Part shown: piece after piece, positions 27,877 to 36,886 of the stretch | Layout of the letters: each line of letters starts with the position of its first letter | How positions within the stretch are numbered: the stretch's first letter is position 1 | NCBI GenBank assembly: GCA_965250265.1 | Contig: CBDFNO010000014.1 | Coordinates: 124,001 to 188,000 of the forward strand | Source of the DNA: PRS1 sp965250265 | GTDB lineage: Bacteria > Bacteroidota > Bacteroidia > Flavobacteriales > Flavobacteriaceae | Length of the DNA stretch: 64,000 bases | Direction: 5' to 3' | Translations under genes and position numbers: made by a program | Notes under the pieces: model-generated | What the model saw: the letters and a program-made list of their open reading frames with translations, nothing else | Database searches by the model: none | Told to the model about the DNA's origin: nothing

Positions 27877-28794
27877 TTAGAAGTACAATAGATGAAATAC
27901 AACCCTATTTTTACTATTATATTCAACAGTTGGCAGTGGTATTTTTATCATATTCAGTACACTAAAAACGGTTCTTAAAAGGTGAGAATTGGTACTAATA
28001 CGTGTCAAATCTACATCAAAACTTAGGTAAAACTGTCTAATTCGGGTTTGATTTGTGAACAAACTATCAACATTTTCATTATTTCCTGTTAACATTCCGT
28101 CTGCTCCATAACCAAATGCAAGGTTTAGCCATTTTGGTATTTTTCTATCTTTATTTTTACTAAAGGAATGTAAATTAGCACTTAACCAATATGTCTGCCC
28201 ATTATAATCTTTCAAAACCTCTTCCAGAAAGTTCTCACCCAACTTATCTGGTCTTATTTTAGCATATTTAGTCCTATGAAAAGAATACTTTAATGATACA
28301 CGCTGCTCATCCCATAACAATTCTTGGCCTATGTACAATCCTGTTCCTGCTGCATTAGCTGCAATATCGGTCCAAGAAAATCCCCATTCTTTAGAATACC
28401 CATCAAAGATTTCGACAGCCGTTAAAAATGTAAAACCCAAAGTGGCACCGTATATAAGTTGGTTATTTTTACTTACACCACTCCAATTCAATACATCTGC
28501 TCCTAATTTACCAATATAGTATGAAGACATTATATGTCCTAATTTATCCATTTGCAGCCATTCATTACTATCATTTATAGTATGAAAACTAGAACGATCA
28601 AAATCGTTATACCAAAGTTCATAAAGTCCAATTAAAGTTAATGTAGTTAAAGACGCTTCAGAAATTATGACTCCATTACGTCTTGATATATTTAAAGTAT
28701 CGCTTGGCTTAAAAAAACCATTAGTATCAATTTGTGCATACGAAGACACGCCTAATAATAAAAAAAGAATAAGGTATTTGGACTGATAATTCAA
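27877..28794 (-). CDS. DUF2279 (YfiM-type) outer-membrane-associated protein
   Basis: A 305-residue protein with a signal peptide (MNYQSKYLILFLLLGVSSYAQ). The region WLQMDKLGHIMSSYYIGKLGADVLNWSG and the later WGFSWTDIAANAAGTGLYIGQ are the conserved DUF2279 blocks, with His and Asp residues inside predicted membrane or amphipathic segments. Function unknown. It is last in the operon dapF - acetyltransferase - mltG - DUF2279, 2 bases after mltG. Confidence 0.82.
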   Translation of the reverse strand: MNYQSKYLILFLLLGVSSYAQIDTNGFFKPSDTLNISRRNGVIISEASLTTLTLIGLYELWYNDFDRSSFHTINDSNEWLQMDKLGHIMSSYYIGKLGADVLNWSGVSKNNQLIYGATLGFTFLTAVEIFDGYSKEWGFSWTDIAANAAGTGLYIGQELLWDEQRVSLKYSFHRTKYAKIRPDKLGENFLEEVLKDYNGQTYWLSANLHSFSKNKDRKIPKWLNLAFGYGADGMLTGNNENVDSLFTNQTRIRQFYLSFDVDLTRISTNSHLLRTVFSVLNMIKIPLPTVEYNSKNRVVFHLLYF

Positions 28795-28796
28795 AA

Positions 28797-29840
28797 CTAT
28801 CTATTTATGCCTTGTCTAGATAAGTATCTATGATACTCTCTAGCATATTGATTATGTTGCGCTATAGTTTTGGAAAATTTATGATATCCCGGCTTTTTTG
28901 CATCAACAACAAAGAAAAAATAAGAATGCTTTTCATAATTTAAAACTGCATCTATTGCCGAAATATCTGGCATTGCTATTAATCCTGGTGGTAACCCTAG
29001 ATTTTTATAAGTGTTATATGGTGAAACTATTTCTTTATGTATATTAAGAACTCGCTTAATAACTGTGTTCTTATATTTTGGCAATTTATATGCAGCAAAT
29101 TTTAATGTTGGATCGGCATCTAAAGTCCATTTATTTTTCAATCTATTAACATAAATACCTGCAATTCTTGGTTGCTCACTTTTTTGCTTGGATTCTTCAT
29201 ATACAATAGAAGCTAAAGTCATAACTTCCCCTTGATTTAATCCTATTTCTTTTGCTTTAGACAAGCGTGATTCGTTCCAAAATCGGTTATATTCTTTTAA
29301 CATTCTTGTTCTAAATCTTTCAGCTGAAGTATCCCAAAATAGCTCATAGCTGTTAGGCAAATACATCCCTAAAGCTGTTTCTTTTGTGAAACTATTTTCA
29401 GAATAAAATGTAGTGTCTCTCATTGCATTTACTAATGCAGTACTATCTGCTTCAAGTTGTTTGGCAACTCTTCCTGCTAATTGTTCTAAAGAATTTTGAT
29501 TATTGAAGGATATGCGTATTGGAATGTTATTGCTTCTAATAGAATTGATAATATCATTATTATTCATATCTTTTGTAATTCGATATTTTCCAGCTTTGAT
29601 ATTTGTAGTGTATTTTTTTCTTGCCGCTAAAGCGTCAAACGTACTAATGTCTTTTAATAATGGAGTTAAATCTTCCCTTACTTCTTGGTAATTAGCATTA
29701 GAAGAAATGTAAATATAAGCTTGATCATTATTGAATGCCGTATTTGGTACCAGCATAACAGAATATATATAATAAGCAAAATAGCCAACAATTATCAGCC
29801 CTACCATCGCTACTGCAAAGAGTATTTTTTTAAAATACAT
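28797..29840 (-). CDS. mltG: Endolytic murein transglycosylase MltG
   Basis: An inner-membrane enzyme that cuts nascent glycan strands and so sets their length. A single N-terminal membrane segment (residues 5-30) is followed by a LysM-like region and the YceG/MltG catalytic domain. The active-site Glu lies in TLASIVYEESKQKSEQPRIAGIYVNRL near residue 215, and DADPTLKFA and YNTYKNLGLPPGLI are the other family blocks. The 347-residue length is normal. The start overlaps the upstream acetyltransferase stop by 11 bases. Confidence 0.94.
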   Translation of the reverse strand: MYFKKILFAVAMVGLIIVGYFAYYIYSVMLVPNTAFNNDQAYIYISSNANYQEVREDLTPLLKDISTFDALAARKKYTTNIKAGKYRITKDMNNNDIINSIRSNNIPIRISFNNQNSLEQLAGRVAKQLEADSTALVNAMRDTTFYSENSFTKETALGMYLPNSYELFWDTSAERFRTRMLKEYNRFWNESRLSKAKEIGLNQGEVMTLASIVYEESKQKSEQPRIAGIYVNRLKNKWTLDADPTLKFAAYKLPKYKNTVIKRVLNIHKEIVSPYNTYKNLGLPPGLIAMPDISAIDAVLNYEKHSYFFFVVDAKKPGYHKFSKTIAQHNQYAREYHRYLSRQGINR

Positions 29841-30363
29841 TTGTGTTTATTAGTTGAAATAAATATTCATTTTTATAGATTCCACCATCCAAATTCCAAT
29901 CTTCTTTTAATCCAATTTTTTTAAATCCTTGATTAGTAAAAAGATTTATACTGGATGTATTACCTTCAGAAATATTACAATACAATTGGTGCAGATACAA
30001 ATGATTAAAACAATAATCTATTAATAAGCTAAGAGCCTCTTTACCATAGCCTTGTTTTCTGTTTTCAATTTCTTTTATTAAAATACCAATACCTGCACGA
30101 TTGTTTTTAAAATCGAAATCAAAAATATCTATCATGCCTAATGACTCATCTTTAAAATTTGAAATAACCAATCGCAGTTGTTTAGCTTCATAAATATCTT
30201 TATGAGCGTTATCTAAATATTGTTTAATTAAAAATTTTGAATATGGTGTTTGTGTGCTACTAATTTCCCAAAAAATCTCGTCGTTCTCTATGGTATGAAT
30301 AAATTCAAGGTCTTCAGGCTCTAGCGCTCTTAAATAAATATGTTTACCCTTCAAAGTTACCAT
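29830..30363 (-). CDS. GNAT family N-acetyltransferase (RimJ/RimL-like)
   Basis: A 177-residue acetyltransferase with the RimJ/RimL opening LKGKHIYLRALEPEDLEFI and the CoA-binding motif NRKQGYGKEALSLLIDYCF near residue 95, then HLYCNI-like and N-x-SS-I-NLF-x-x-x-GF blocks. It lies inside the operon between dapF (7-base overlap) and mltG (11-base overlap). The acceptor substrate is unknown; its tight placement suggests a conserved link to envelope synthesis, but that is inference. Confidence 0.87.
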   Translation of the reverse strand: MVTLKGKHIYLRALEPEDLEFIHTIENDEIFWEISSTQTPYSKFLIKQYLDNAHKDIYEAKQLRLVISNFKDESLGMIDIFDFDFKNNRAGIGILIKEIENRKQGYGKEALSLLIDYCFNHLYLHQLYCNISEGNTSSINLFTNQGFKKIGLKEDWNLDGGIYKNEYLFQLINTNVF

Positions 30364-31136
30364 TCTATATCTCCTTTATACACTTGGATAGCCGGACCAA
30401 TTAGCCAAATATTAACATAGGAATCATCCAGTTTTTCAAATGAAACTCTTAGATCACCACCTTTAGTTTTTAACGTAATAAGATTCTCCTCTGTTTCACC
30501 AATATAATTCATAGCGATTGCAGCTGCAGTTACACCAGTACCACAGGAAAGTGTTTCATCCTCAACACCTCTTTCGTAAGTACGTATTGCAAAAATTTCA
30601 TTATTAACTTTTTCAACAAAATTCACATTAGTGCCTTCTTTTTTATATTGCTGATTATAACGAATTTTTGCGCCTTCCAGTTTTACATCTAACCTATCTA
30701 TTTCCCGACTTAATTTCACATAATGTGGAGAACCTGTATCCAAAAATACATATTTATCATAATCTTGAATATGCTCGACATCTTGCATTTGAAGCTTTAT
30801 TAAATCGTCTTCTATAACTGACTTGTGTAAGCCATCTATGGCTTCAAAAGCTGAGTTATTATCAATAATTCCTAAAAAGTTTGCGAATGCCGTAATACAT
30901 CGTCCGCCATTTCCACACATAGAGCTTTCGTTACCATCTGCATTAAAATAAACCATTTTAAAATCCAGGTTGCTATGATTTTCAAGCAATATCAGACCGT
31001 CAGCACCAATACCAAAACGTCTGTCACATAAATGTGATATTAATTTCGTGTTCTTTTTATCGAAACTATTTTGCCTATTGTCAATAATTACAAAATCGTT
31101 TCCTGTGCCTTGATATTTATAAAATGTATGTTTCAT
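30357..31136 (-). CDS. dapF: Diaminopimelate epimerase
   Basis: Converts LL- to meso-diaminopimelate, the precursor of lysine and of peptidoglycan cross-links. Both catalytic cysteines are present in their motifs: MCGNGGRC near residue 73 and LSCGTGVTAAA near residue 197. The start FYKYQGTGNDFVIIDNR is typical and the 259-residue length is normal. It opens the minus-strand operon with an acetyltransferase, mltG and a DUF2279 gene, joining precursor supply and murein cutting. Confidence 0.96.
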   Translation of the reverse strand: MKHTFYKYQGTGNDFVIIDNRQNSFDKKNTKLISHLCDRRFGIGADGLILLENHSNLDFKMVYFNADGNESSMCGNGGRCITAFANFLGIIDNNSAFEAIDGLHKSVIEDDLIKLQMQDVEHIQDYDKYVFLDTGSPHYVKLSREIDRLDVKLEGAKIRYNQQYKKEGTNVNFVEKVNNEIFAIRTYERGVEDETLSCGTGVTAAAIAMNYIGETEENLITLKTKGGDLRVSFEKLDDSYVNIWLIGPAIQVYKGDIEW

Positions 31137-31147
31137 TTAAGAATGAA

Positions 31148-31155
31148 CAAATATA
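31148..31155 (-). promoter_or_regulatory. Possible -7 promoter element for the dapF operon
   Basis: On the minus strand this reads TATATTTG, a full match to TAnnTTTG, 11 bases before the dapF start. No good -33 TTG element is seen at the expected distance, so this is a weak call in an AT-rich divergent region. Confidence 0.3.
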
Positions 31156-31261
31156 AAAATATATAGCAGTTATTGTATTGTTAAATACTAGTTAAAGTTA
31201 AATTATACATTCAATAAATAATTAACTTTAATCGTTAGTTAATTAAATTAAAACATAAAAA

Positions 31262-32674
31262 ATGAAAAAGATTTTAAGCTTGGCTTTAGTTTCACTAATT
31301 GGAGGAGTTTTTACTTTAGGTGCCTATAAACTCTTTATTGAAAAAGATAGTAACACTGAATTGCAGCAAGCTCCTATTATAACACCAATTTCAATTCCTG
31401 TAAACTTTAGTAATACTAGTAAAAATCTAGCAGCAGAATCCACTATAGATTTTACGATGGCTGCTGCAAAAACAATAAACACAGTTGTTCATGTAAAAAA
31501 TACTTCAGTGAGTACAGGACAAATGACTATTCAAGATCTGTTTTATGGTAGGAGTTCGCAACGACACCAAATAGGAACCGGTTCTGGTGTAATTATTTCT
31601 CCTGATGGTTATGTAATTACTAACAATCATGTAATTGATGGTGCACAATCCATTTCTATTACAACAAACCATAACAAAACCTATACTGCAGAACTGATAG
31701 GTACAGATCCTAAAACGGATATTGCGCTTCTGAAAATTGATGCAGACGAACCTTTACTATATACAACATTCGCTAACAGTGATAATGCAAAAATTGGTGA
31801 ATGGGTTTTAGCGGTTGGCAACCCATTTAATCTAACTTCTACAGTTACTGCAGGAATTATTAGCGCCAAATCTCGAGATTTATTAGGTGGTAATACACAA
31901 TCGTTTATACAAACCGATGCTGCTGTAAATCATGGGAATTCTGGAGGTGCTTTAGTAAATACAAATGGTGACCTTATTGGGATTAATACAGCCATTACTT
32001 CGCAAACGGGCAATTATGTTGGGTATTCATTTGCGGTACCAAGTAACATTGCAAAGAAAGTTGTTGAAGATATTATGGAGTTTGGAAATGTTCAAAATGG
32101 CATTTTAGGAATTTTTCCAAAAACTCTTAATAGTGCTGAAGCCAAAAAACTTGGGATTGAAGAAACTGAAGGCATTTATATTGACCAGGTTGAAGAAAAT
32201 TCTGGTGCTGATAAAGCTGGACTAAAATCTGGGGATATTATTAAACAATTAGATAATATTAAAATTTCAAAATTTTCCGACTTAAAAGGGTTTTTAAATG
32301 CAAAACGTCCAAACGACATTGTAGATGTTACTGTATTAAGAGAAGGCAATGAAAAGATTTTTTCTGTAAAACTTTTGAAAAATGAAACTATAGTTTTTCC
32401 AATTATTGGAATACTTAAAGAAGTGCCTTCAAAAGAATTGAAACTGCTTAATATAAGCCATGGCTTAAAGATTTCTAGTTTAAATAGACAATATCAAAAT
32501 TATTGGAATAAAAATGGTGTTAATGTTGGCAATATTGTTACTTCAATAAATGATACAAAATTGAAATCTATCGAAGATGTAGAAAAAATATTAAGTAACC
32601 GCTCCAATGATGAACCTTTACAGATTGAACTTATTAATAACAAAGGTGAAAAAGAACGTTTTAATTTTAAGTAA
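31262..32674 (+). CDS. Periplasmic serine protease, HtrA/DegP family
   Basis: A trypsin-like envelope quality-control protease of 470 residues. A membrane or signal segment covers residues 1-23. The catalytic triad is complete: His123 in ITNNHVIDGA, Asp153 in KTDIALLKI and Ser227 in NHGNSGGALV. Two PDZ domains follow; the first starts near residue 285 (GILGIFPKTLN, GADKAGLKSGDII) and the second is shorter (INDTKLKSIEDV). It likely degrades or refolds misfolded envelope proteins. It is monocistronic, ended by a strong terminator. Confidence 0.94.
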   Translation: MKKILSLALVSLIGGVFTLGAYKLFIEKDSNTELQQAPIITPISIPVNFSNTSKNLAAESTIDFTMAAAKTINTVVHVKNTSVSTGQMTIQDLFYGRSSQRHQIGTGSGVIISPDGYVITNNHVIDGAQSISITTNHNKTYTAELIGTDPKTDIALLKIDADEPLLYTTFANSDNAKIGEWVLAVGNPFNLTSTVTAGIISAKSRDLLGGNTQSFIQTDAAVNHGNSGGALVNTNGDLIGINTAITSQTGNYVGYSFAVPSNIAKKVVEDIMEFGNVQNGILGIFPKTLNSAEAKKLGIEETEGIYIDQVEENSGADKAGLKSGDIIKQLDNIKISKFSDLKGFLNAKRPNDIVDVTVLREGNEKIFSVKLLKNETIVFPIIGILKEVPSKELKLLNISHGLKISSLNRQYQNYWNKNGVNVGNIVTSINDTKLKSIEDVEKILSNRSNDEPLQIELINNKGEKERFNFK

Positions 32675-32694
32675 TCTTATAAAGTATCATATTT

Positions 32695-32735
32695 AAAACC
32701 CTCAACCAAAAACATGGTTGAGGGTTTTATTTTTT
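32695..32735 (+). terminator. Strong rho-independent terminator after the HtrA gene
   Basis: A perfect 14-bp inverted repeat (AAAACCCTCAACCA / TGGTTGAGGGTTTT) with a 6-base loop, followed by ATTTTTT, lies 20 bases after the protease stop codon. It separates the HtrA gene from the GAPDH gene. Confidence 0.92.
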
Positions 32736-32742
32736 AATAGAA

Positions 32743-32778
32743 TTTGGTTTCTAAAACGTTTGAAATGTATTATTTTTG
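32743..32778 (+). promoter_or_regulatory. Bacteroidota-type promoter of the GAPDH gene
   Basis: A TTTG at 32743-32746 and TATTTTTG at 32771-32778 match the -33 TTTG and -7 TAnnTTTG elements, separated by 24 bases, slightly wide of the usual spacing. The start codon is 25 bases further on and the region directly follows a terminator, so a promoter is needed here. Confidence 0.5.
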
Positions 32779-32803
32779 CAAAAAATTTTAAACCCAAAAA
32801 ACA

Positions 32804-34252
32804 ATGAGTTTTATTAAAACTTATGAAAAAGAATTAGCACTGCAAGCTGACCGTAGAAGAGCAACAGTTGAATTTATTAAAATAGTGAGTGATTTATGGT
32901 ATGATAAGTCCATTGAATTAGTCCTTTTTAGAAATCAATTAATTGACAGAAATGTTAGTGAAATTTTAAATCTTCATGAATATGCTCGAGAGTTTGTTCA
33001 AAAACCAGTTTCAATTTTTGATTCTGTAGAAATTGCGCAAGCTATAAAAACGCTTGACATTCCTCCTGCTAAATTAGATATTGGTAAATTAACTTTCGAA
33101 TATCATTTAGAAGATGACAATTATCATGATGCTATTGCTTTTGTTTCTGATAAACTAAAAGATATAAACGGTAAAAATGGTATTACTCCAAAAGATGTTG
33201 TTCTTTATGGTTTTGGAAGAATAGGTCGTCTTGTTGCAAGGGAATTGATGTCTAAAACTGGTAAAGGAAGTCAATTGCGCTTAAGGGCCATTGTTACTCG
33301 TGGCGACATTAACGAAACCATTCTTGAAAAAAGAGCCTCTTTATTGCGAAATGATTCTGTTCATGGGGATTTTTCTGGAACAGTAGTTGGAGATATTGAA
33401 AACCATGCGCTTATTATTAATGGAACTACTGTAAAAATAATTTCTGCTAATGCTCCTGAAGATATTGATTATACAACTTACGGAATCAATAATGCTTTAG
33501 TTATAGATAATACTGGAGCATTTAGAGATAAAAAAGCATTAAGTCGTCATTTAATTTCTAAAGGTGTAGATAAAGTTTTATTAACTGCTCCTGGAAAAGG
33601 AATTCCTAATATAGTTCATGGTGTTAATCAGTTTGAAAACGATCCAAATAAAGTTGATATTTTTTCAGCAGCATCATGTACAACAAATGCAATTACACCA
33701 ATTTTAAAGGTCATAGAAGATTCTTTTGGTGTAAAAAGCGGACATTTAGAAACTATTCATGCTTATACAAACGATCAAAATTTAGTAGACAATTTTCATA
33801 ATAAATATCGTCGTGGTAGAGCTGCTGCGTTAAATATGGTCATTACAGAAACTGGCGCAGGACAAGCAGTAACCAAAGCACTACCTTCTTTTGAAGGAAA
33901 GCTAACATCTAACGCTATTAGAGTTCCAGTACCAAATGGATCTCTGGCTATTTTAAATCTTGATTTAGAAAAAGCAACTTCACTTGATGGTGTAAATTCA
34001 GCAATAAAAAAATATGCTTTAGAAGGCGATCTGGTTGAACAAATTAAATACGAATTAAGTGATGAATTAGTTTCAAGTGATATTATTGGTAGTTCGGCAC
34101 CTGCTATTTACGATAGTAAAGCTACCATAGTACGAAAAGGCGGAAAAAGTATAATTCTATATATTTGGTACGATAATGAATATGGATACAGCCATCAGGT
34201 TATCCGTCTTGCAAAATATATTGCTAAAGTAAGACGTTATACTTATTATTAA
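32804..34252 (+). CDS. gap: Glyceraldehyde-3-phosphate dehydrogenase, long form
   Basis: A glycolytic or gluconeogenic dehydrogenase. The NAD-binding motif YGFGRIGRLVAREL starts near residue 135 and the catalytic Cys292 is in SAASCTTNAITPI; the C-terminal WYDNEYGYSHQVIRL is also conserved. At 482 residues it is about 145 longer than ordinary GAPDH because of an N-terminal helical extension (residues 1-130) with no known domain. This long form is usual in flavobacteria. It is monocistronic, with its own promoter and terminator. Confidence 0.92.
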   Translation: MSFIKTYEKELALQADRRRATVEFIKIVSDLWYDKSIELVLFRNQLIDRNVSEILNLHEYAREFVQKPVSIFDSVEIAQAIKTLDIPPAKLDIGKLTFEYHLEDDNYHDAIAFVSDKLKDINGKNGITPKDVVLYGFGRIGRLVARELMSKTGKGSQLRLRAIVTRGDINETILEKRASLLRNDSVHGDFSGTVVGDIENHALIINGTTVKIISANAPEDIDYTTYGINNALVIDNTGAFRDKKALSRHLISKGVDKVLLTAPGKGIPNIVHGVNQFENDPNKVDIFSAASCTTNAITPILKVIEDSFGVKSGHLETIHAYTNDQNLVDNFHNKYRRGRAAALNMVITETGAGQAVTKALPSFEGKLTSNAIRVPVPNGSLAILNLDLEKATSLDGVNSAIKKYALEGDLVEQIKYELSDELVSSDIIGSSAPAIYDSKATIVRKGGKSIILYIWYDNEYGYSHQVIRLAKYIAKVRRYTYY

Positions 34253-34294
34253 TTAATAGTATAATCTAAAAAATCAGTTTAAACGTATATATTA

Positions 34295-34333
34295 CCTCAC
34301 TCCCAATAGCTATCGGGATTGTGAGGTTTTTTA
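34295..34333 (+). terminator. Rho-independent terminator after the GAPDH gene
   Basis: An inverted repeat ACCTCAC...GTGAGGT with an inner TCCC/GGGA pairing around AATAGCTATC is followed by TTTTTTATT. It lies about 45 bases after the GAPDH stop codon. Confidence 0.85.
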
Positions 34334-34409
34334 TTAAATAAATCTGAATTACTGAACAATATTTTATAACTTCGTAAAAACATAACCAACCATAATGCGC
34401 ATTTTAAAA

Positions 34410-35030
34410 ATGAATAATCTCAAATTTTCGGCATTTCTATTATTAACTTTACTTTTTACAGTAACAATAAATGCTCAAACCGAAACTGAAAAGGATGCGC
34501 TTTCTTTAAATGATGGCACCATAGATAATCAGTTTGAATATGTGATTCAAAAATCTTATACATATAGAGGCAATGGAAAAATTTATAAAAATGTAGAAAG
34601 ACATTGGCTTTACGCCTTAAAGGCACATACAATTGATTCTTTAAATGCTTTAAGAAAAGACTTGACAGACACTCAAACCATTGTCGATACACAAGCTAAT
34701 GAAATTGCTGGTTTAAAAACGAATCTTACTGACACACAAGGTAATTTAGATAAGACTAATGTTGAAAAAAACAGCATGGCTTTATTTGGATTACAAATGA
34801 GTAAAACAAACTACAATTTATTAATGTGGTCTATTATTGGAGCATTATTGGTGTTGTTAATATTATTTATTTACAAGTTTAGAAACAGTAACTCTGTTAC
34901 CAGATTAACTAAAAATAATCTAGCTGATATTGAAGAAGAGTTTGAAGAACATAGAAGAAATGCTCTCGAACGGGAACAATTAGTACGAAGACAACTGCAA
35001 GACGAACTCAATAAACAAAAAGGAACTTAA
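34410..35030 (+). CDS. Membrane protein with signal peptide and coiled coil, unknown function
   Basis: A 206-residue conserved flavobacterial protein. I prefer the ATG at 34410 over the one at 34395, because it leaves a compact signal peptide (MNNLKFSAFLLLTLLFTVTINAQ). A central coiled coil (about residues 70-115, with TDTQ repeats) precedes one membrane segment (LLMWSIIGALLVLLILFIYKF) and a charged cytoplasmic tail. Related proteins have sometimes been labelled tRNA (guanine-N1)-methyltransferase because trmD is nearby; the sequence shows no methyltransferase motif. Confidence 0.75.
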   Translation: MNNLKFSAFLLLTLLFTVTINAQTETEKDALSLNDGTIDNQFEYVIQKSYTYRGNGKIYKNVERHWLYALKAHTIDSLNALRKDLTDTQTIVDTQANEIAGLKTNLTDTQGNLDKTNVEKNSMALFGLQMSKTNYNLLMWSIIGALLVLLILFIYKFRNSNSVTRLTKNNLADIEEEFEEHRRNALEREQLVRRQLQDELNKQKGT

Positions 35031-35051
35031 CGAGTTTCTTATCAGATAAAT

Positions 35052-35085
35052 AAAAAATCCGTAATTTTCCGTTACGGATTTTTTT
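35052..35085 (+). terminator. Rho-independent terminator abutting the next start codon
   Basis: A 13-bp inverted repeat (AAAAAATCCGTAA / TTACGGATTTTTT) with a 7-base loop ends in a T tract that runs directly into the ATG at 35086. It terminates the coiled-coil protein gene and leaves no leader for the following acetyltransferase gene. Confidence 0.88.
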
Positions 35086-35535
35086 ATGATCATAATAAAA
35101 GCACATATAGAACATCTTAACCTTATAGTTCCTCTTTTTGATGCATATAGAATATTTTATCAAAGGTCTTCAGACAAAGAAGCAGCCAAAAAATTTCTAT
35201 TTGAACGTTTAAAGAACAGGGAGTCTATCATTTTTTTAGCGCTCATAGATAATGAAGCCGTTGGTTTTACACAATTTTACCCTTCGTTTTCTTCCGTTTC
35301 TATGCAACCCATTTATATACTAAACGATTTATATGTTAAAGAAACATACAGAAAACAAGGTATTGGTGTGGCTCTTTTAAATAAAGCAAAACAATTATGC
35401 AGAGAGCAAAATTATAAAGGATTAGGCTTACAAACTGAAACTACAAATCCTGCACAACATTTATACGAAAGCTTGGGATGGAAAAAAGATCCCGATTTAC
35501 AATACTTTTGGGCTAATGAAGAATTATCATCTTAA
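35086..35535 (+). CDS. GNAT family N-acetyltransferase
   Basis: A 149-residue acetyltransferase. The beta4 strand ILNDLYVKETYRKQGIGVALLNKAKQLC near residue 85 carries the R/Q-x-x-G-x-G/A acetyl-CoA site, and LQTETTNPAQHLYESLGWKKD follows in the expected place. The start codon directly follows the T tract of a terminator, so either this start is reached by read-through or initiation is from a promoter inside the hairpin region or at a later codon. The acceptor is unknown. Confidence 0.85.
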   Translation: MIIIKAHIEHLNLIVPLFDAYRIFYQRSSDKEAAKKFLFERLKNRESIIFLALIDNEAVGFTQFYPSFSSVSMQPIYILNDLYVKETYRKQGIGVALLNKAKQLCREQNYKGLGLQTETTNPAQHLYESLGWKKDPDLQYFWANEELSS

Positions 35536-35547
35536 AAAGATTCTTCG

Positions 35548-35555
35548 CATCTTTG
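35548..35555 (+). promoter_or_regulatory. Possible -7 element upstream of trmD
   Basis: The sequence CATCTTTG differs from the Bacteroidota -7 consensus TAnnTTTG by one base and is followed by TACTTT, a context common at flavobacterial start sites. It lies 19 bases before the trmD ATG. No clear -33 element is seen. Confidence 0.3.
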
Positions 35556-35574
35556 TACTTTACATATTTCACTA

Positions 35575-36255
35575 ATGAGAATAGACATCATAACTGTTTT
35601 ACCAGAATTACTAAAAAGTCCGTTTGAAGCTTCTATTTTAAAACGAGCCATAGAAGCAAATCTGGTAGAAATACATTTTCATAATTTAAGAGACTATACA
35701 ACCGACAATTATAAGTCTATAGACGATACACAATTTGGTGGTGGTGCAGGAATGGTCATGATGGTAGAGCCTATAGATAAATGTATTTCTAAACTGAAAG
35801 CAGAACGTAATTACGACGATATAATTTATATGACTCCTGATGGCGAGACACTTAATCAAGGTATAGCAAACCACATTTCAACAAAACAAAATATTATCAT
35901 TCTCTGCGGACATTATAAAGGTGTAGACCAACGTGTACGAGACCAGTTTATAACAAGAGAAATCTCTATTGGCGATTATGTACTATCTGGTGGAGAATTA
36001 GGTGCAGCAATACTTTGCGATGCTGTTATACGATTAATTCCAGGCGTATTAGGAAATGAAACCTCTGCTCTAACCGATTCTTTTCAAGACAATTTATTAG
36101 CACCTCCAATTTACACAAAACCAAGAGATTATAAAGGATGGAAAGTACCAGAAGTATTGTTTAGTGGTAATTTCCCTGAAATAGAAAAATGGCGAGAAGA
36201 AGAAGCATACAAACGCACTAAAGAACGTCGTCCTGATTTATTGGATGAAAATTAA
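35575..36255 (+). CDS. trmD: tRNA (guanine-N1-)-methyltransferase
   Basis: Methylates G37 of tRNAs that read CNN codons, preventing frameshifts. This SPOUT-fold enzyme shows IDIITVLPELL at the N-terminus, LRDYTTDNYKSIDDTQFGGGAGMVMM near residue 40, and the trefoil-knot motif IILCGHYKGVDQRVRD near residue 105 with ISIGDYVLSGGELGA. The 226-residue length is normal. It is followed 6 bases later by an acetyltransferase gene rather than by rplS, the common partner elsewhere. Confidence 0.96.
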   Translation: MRIDIITVLPELLKSPFEASILKRAIEANLVEIHFHNLRDYTTDNYKSIDDTQFGGGAGMVMMVEPIDKCISKLKAERNYDDIIYMTPDGETLNQGIANHISTKQNIIILCGHYKGVDQRVRDQFITREISIGDYVLSGGELGAAILCDAVIRLIPGVLGNETSALTDSFQDNLLAPPIYTKPRDYKGWKVPEVLFSGNFPEIEKWREEEAYKRTKERRPDLLDEN

Positions 36256-36261
36256 AACCTT

Positions 36262-36834
36262 ATGAATGCTCGGACGCTAGAAAACGAATCTGTAAAACTC
36301 ACACTACTCGACTTGAGTAATTATAAGAAGCTCATTACTATTGCACAACAAGAGAACTTAGTACAATATTCGCCCAGTAAAATTGACACTCCCGAAGATT
36401 TAAAAGACTACGTACAATCTGCCGTAGATGGCTACTATCATAAAACTGCAATCCCTTTTATTGTGTTTGATAAAACTAAAAATGAATATGCAGGCTGTAC
36501 ACGTTTTATGAATATTGACAGAAAAAATAAAGTATTAGAAATAGGCGCAACATGGATTGGCAAAGAATATCAAGGCTCTGGTTTAAATAAGCATATGAAA
36601 TTTCTTATGCTACAATTTGCTTTTGAAACTCTAACTTTTGAAAAAGTAGAGTTTAGAATAGACGAGCGCAATATACGTTCCCGAAAAGCAATTGAAAAAT
36701 TGGGTGCAACTCTAGAAGGCATTTTAAAAAAGAACGTGTATTTATTAAATGGTTTTAAACGCAACACTTGTTGTTATGGAATTTTAAAAGAGGAATGGGA
36801 AGTGATTAAAGCTAAAGTTTTTAATAACTTTTAA
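36262..36834 (+). CDS. GNAT family N-acetyltransferase (RimJ/RimL-like)
   Basis: A 190-residue acetyltransferase of the ribosomal-protein-acetylating type. It contains GCTRFMNIDRKNKVLEIGATWIGKEYQGSGLNKHMKFLML with the CoA-binding Q-G-S-G-L-N, and RIDERNIRSRKAIEKLGATLEG, a RimL-type block. It follows trmD by 6 bases and ends the plus-strand run. The spacer after it leads into the accessory ParB/methylase pair on the other strand. Confidence 0.88.
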   Translation: MNARTLENESVKLTLLDLSNYKKLITIAQQENLVQYSPSKIDTPEDLKDYVQSAVDGYYHKTAIPFIVFDKTKNEYAGCTRFMNIDRKNKVLEIGATWIGKEYQGSGLNKHMKFLMLQFAFETLTFEKVEFRIDERNIRSRKAIEKLGATLEGILKKNVYLLNGFKRNTCCYGILKEEWEVIKAKVFNNF

Positions 36835-36886
36835 GAAAGACGCTTATCGTGTTTGTGTATGGTTTCGTAGCATATCAATATGTCCA

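Noticed and set aside
34410..35030. tRNA methyltransferase
   Set aside because: A known misannotation by proximity to trmD; the protein has a signal peptide, coiled coil and one membrane helix and no methyltransferase motif.
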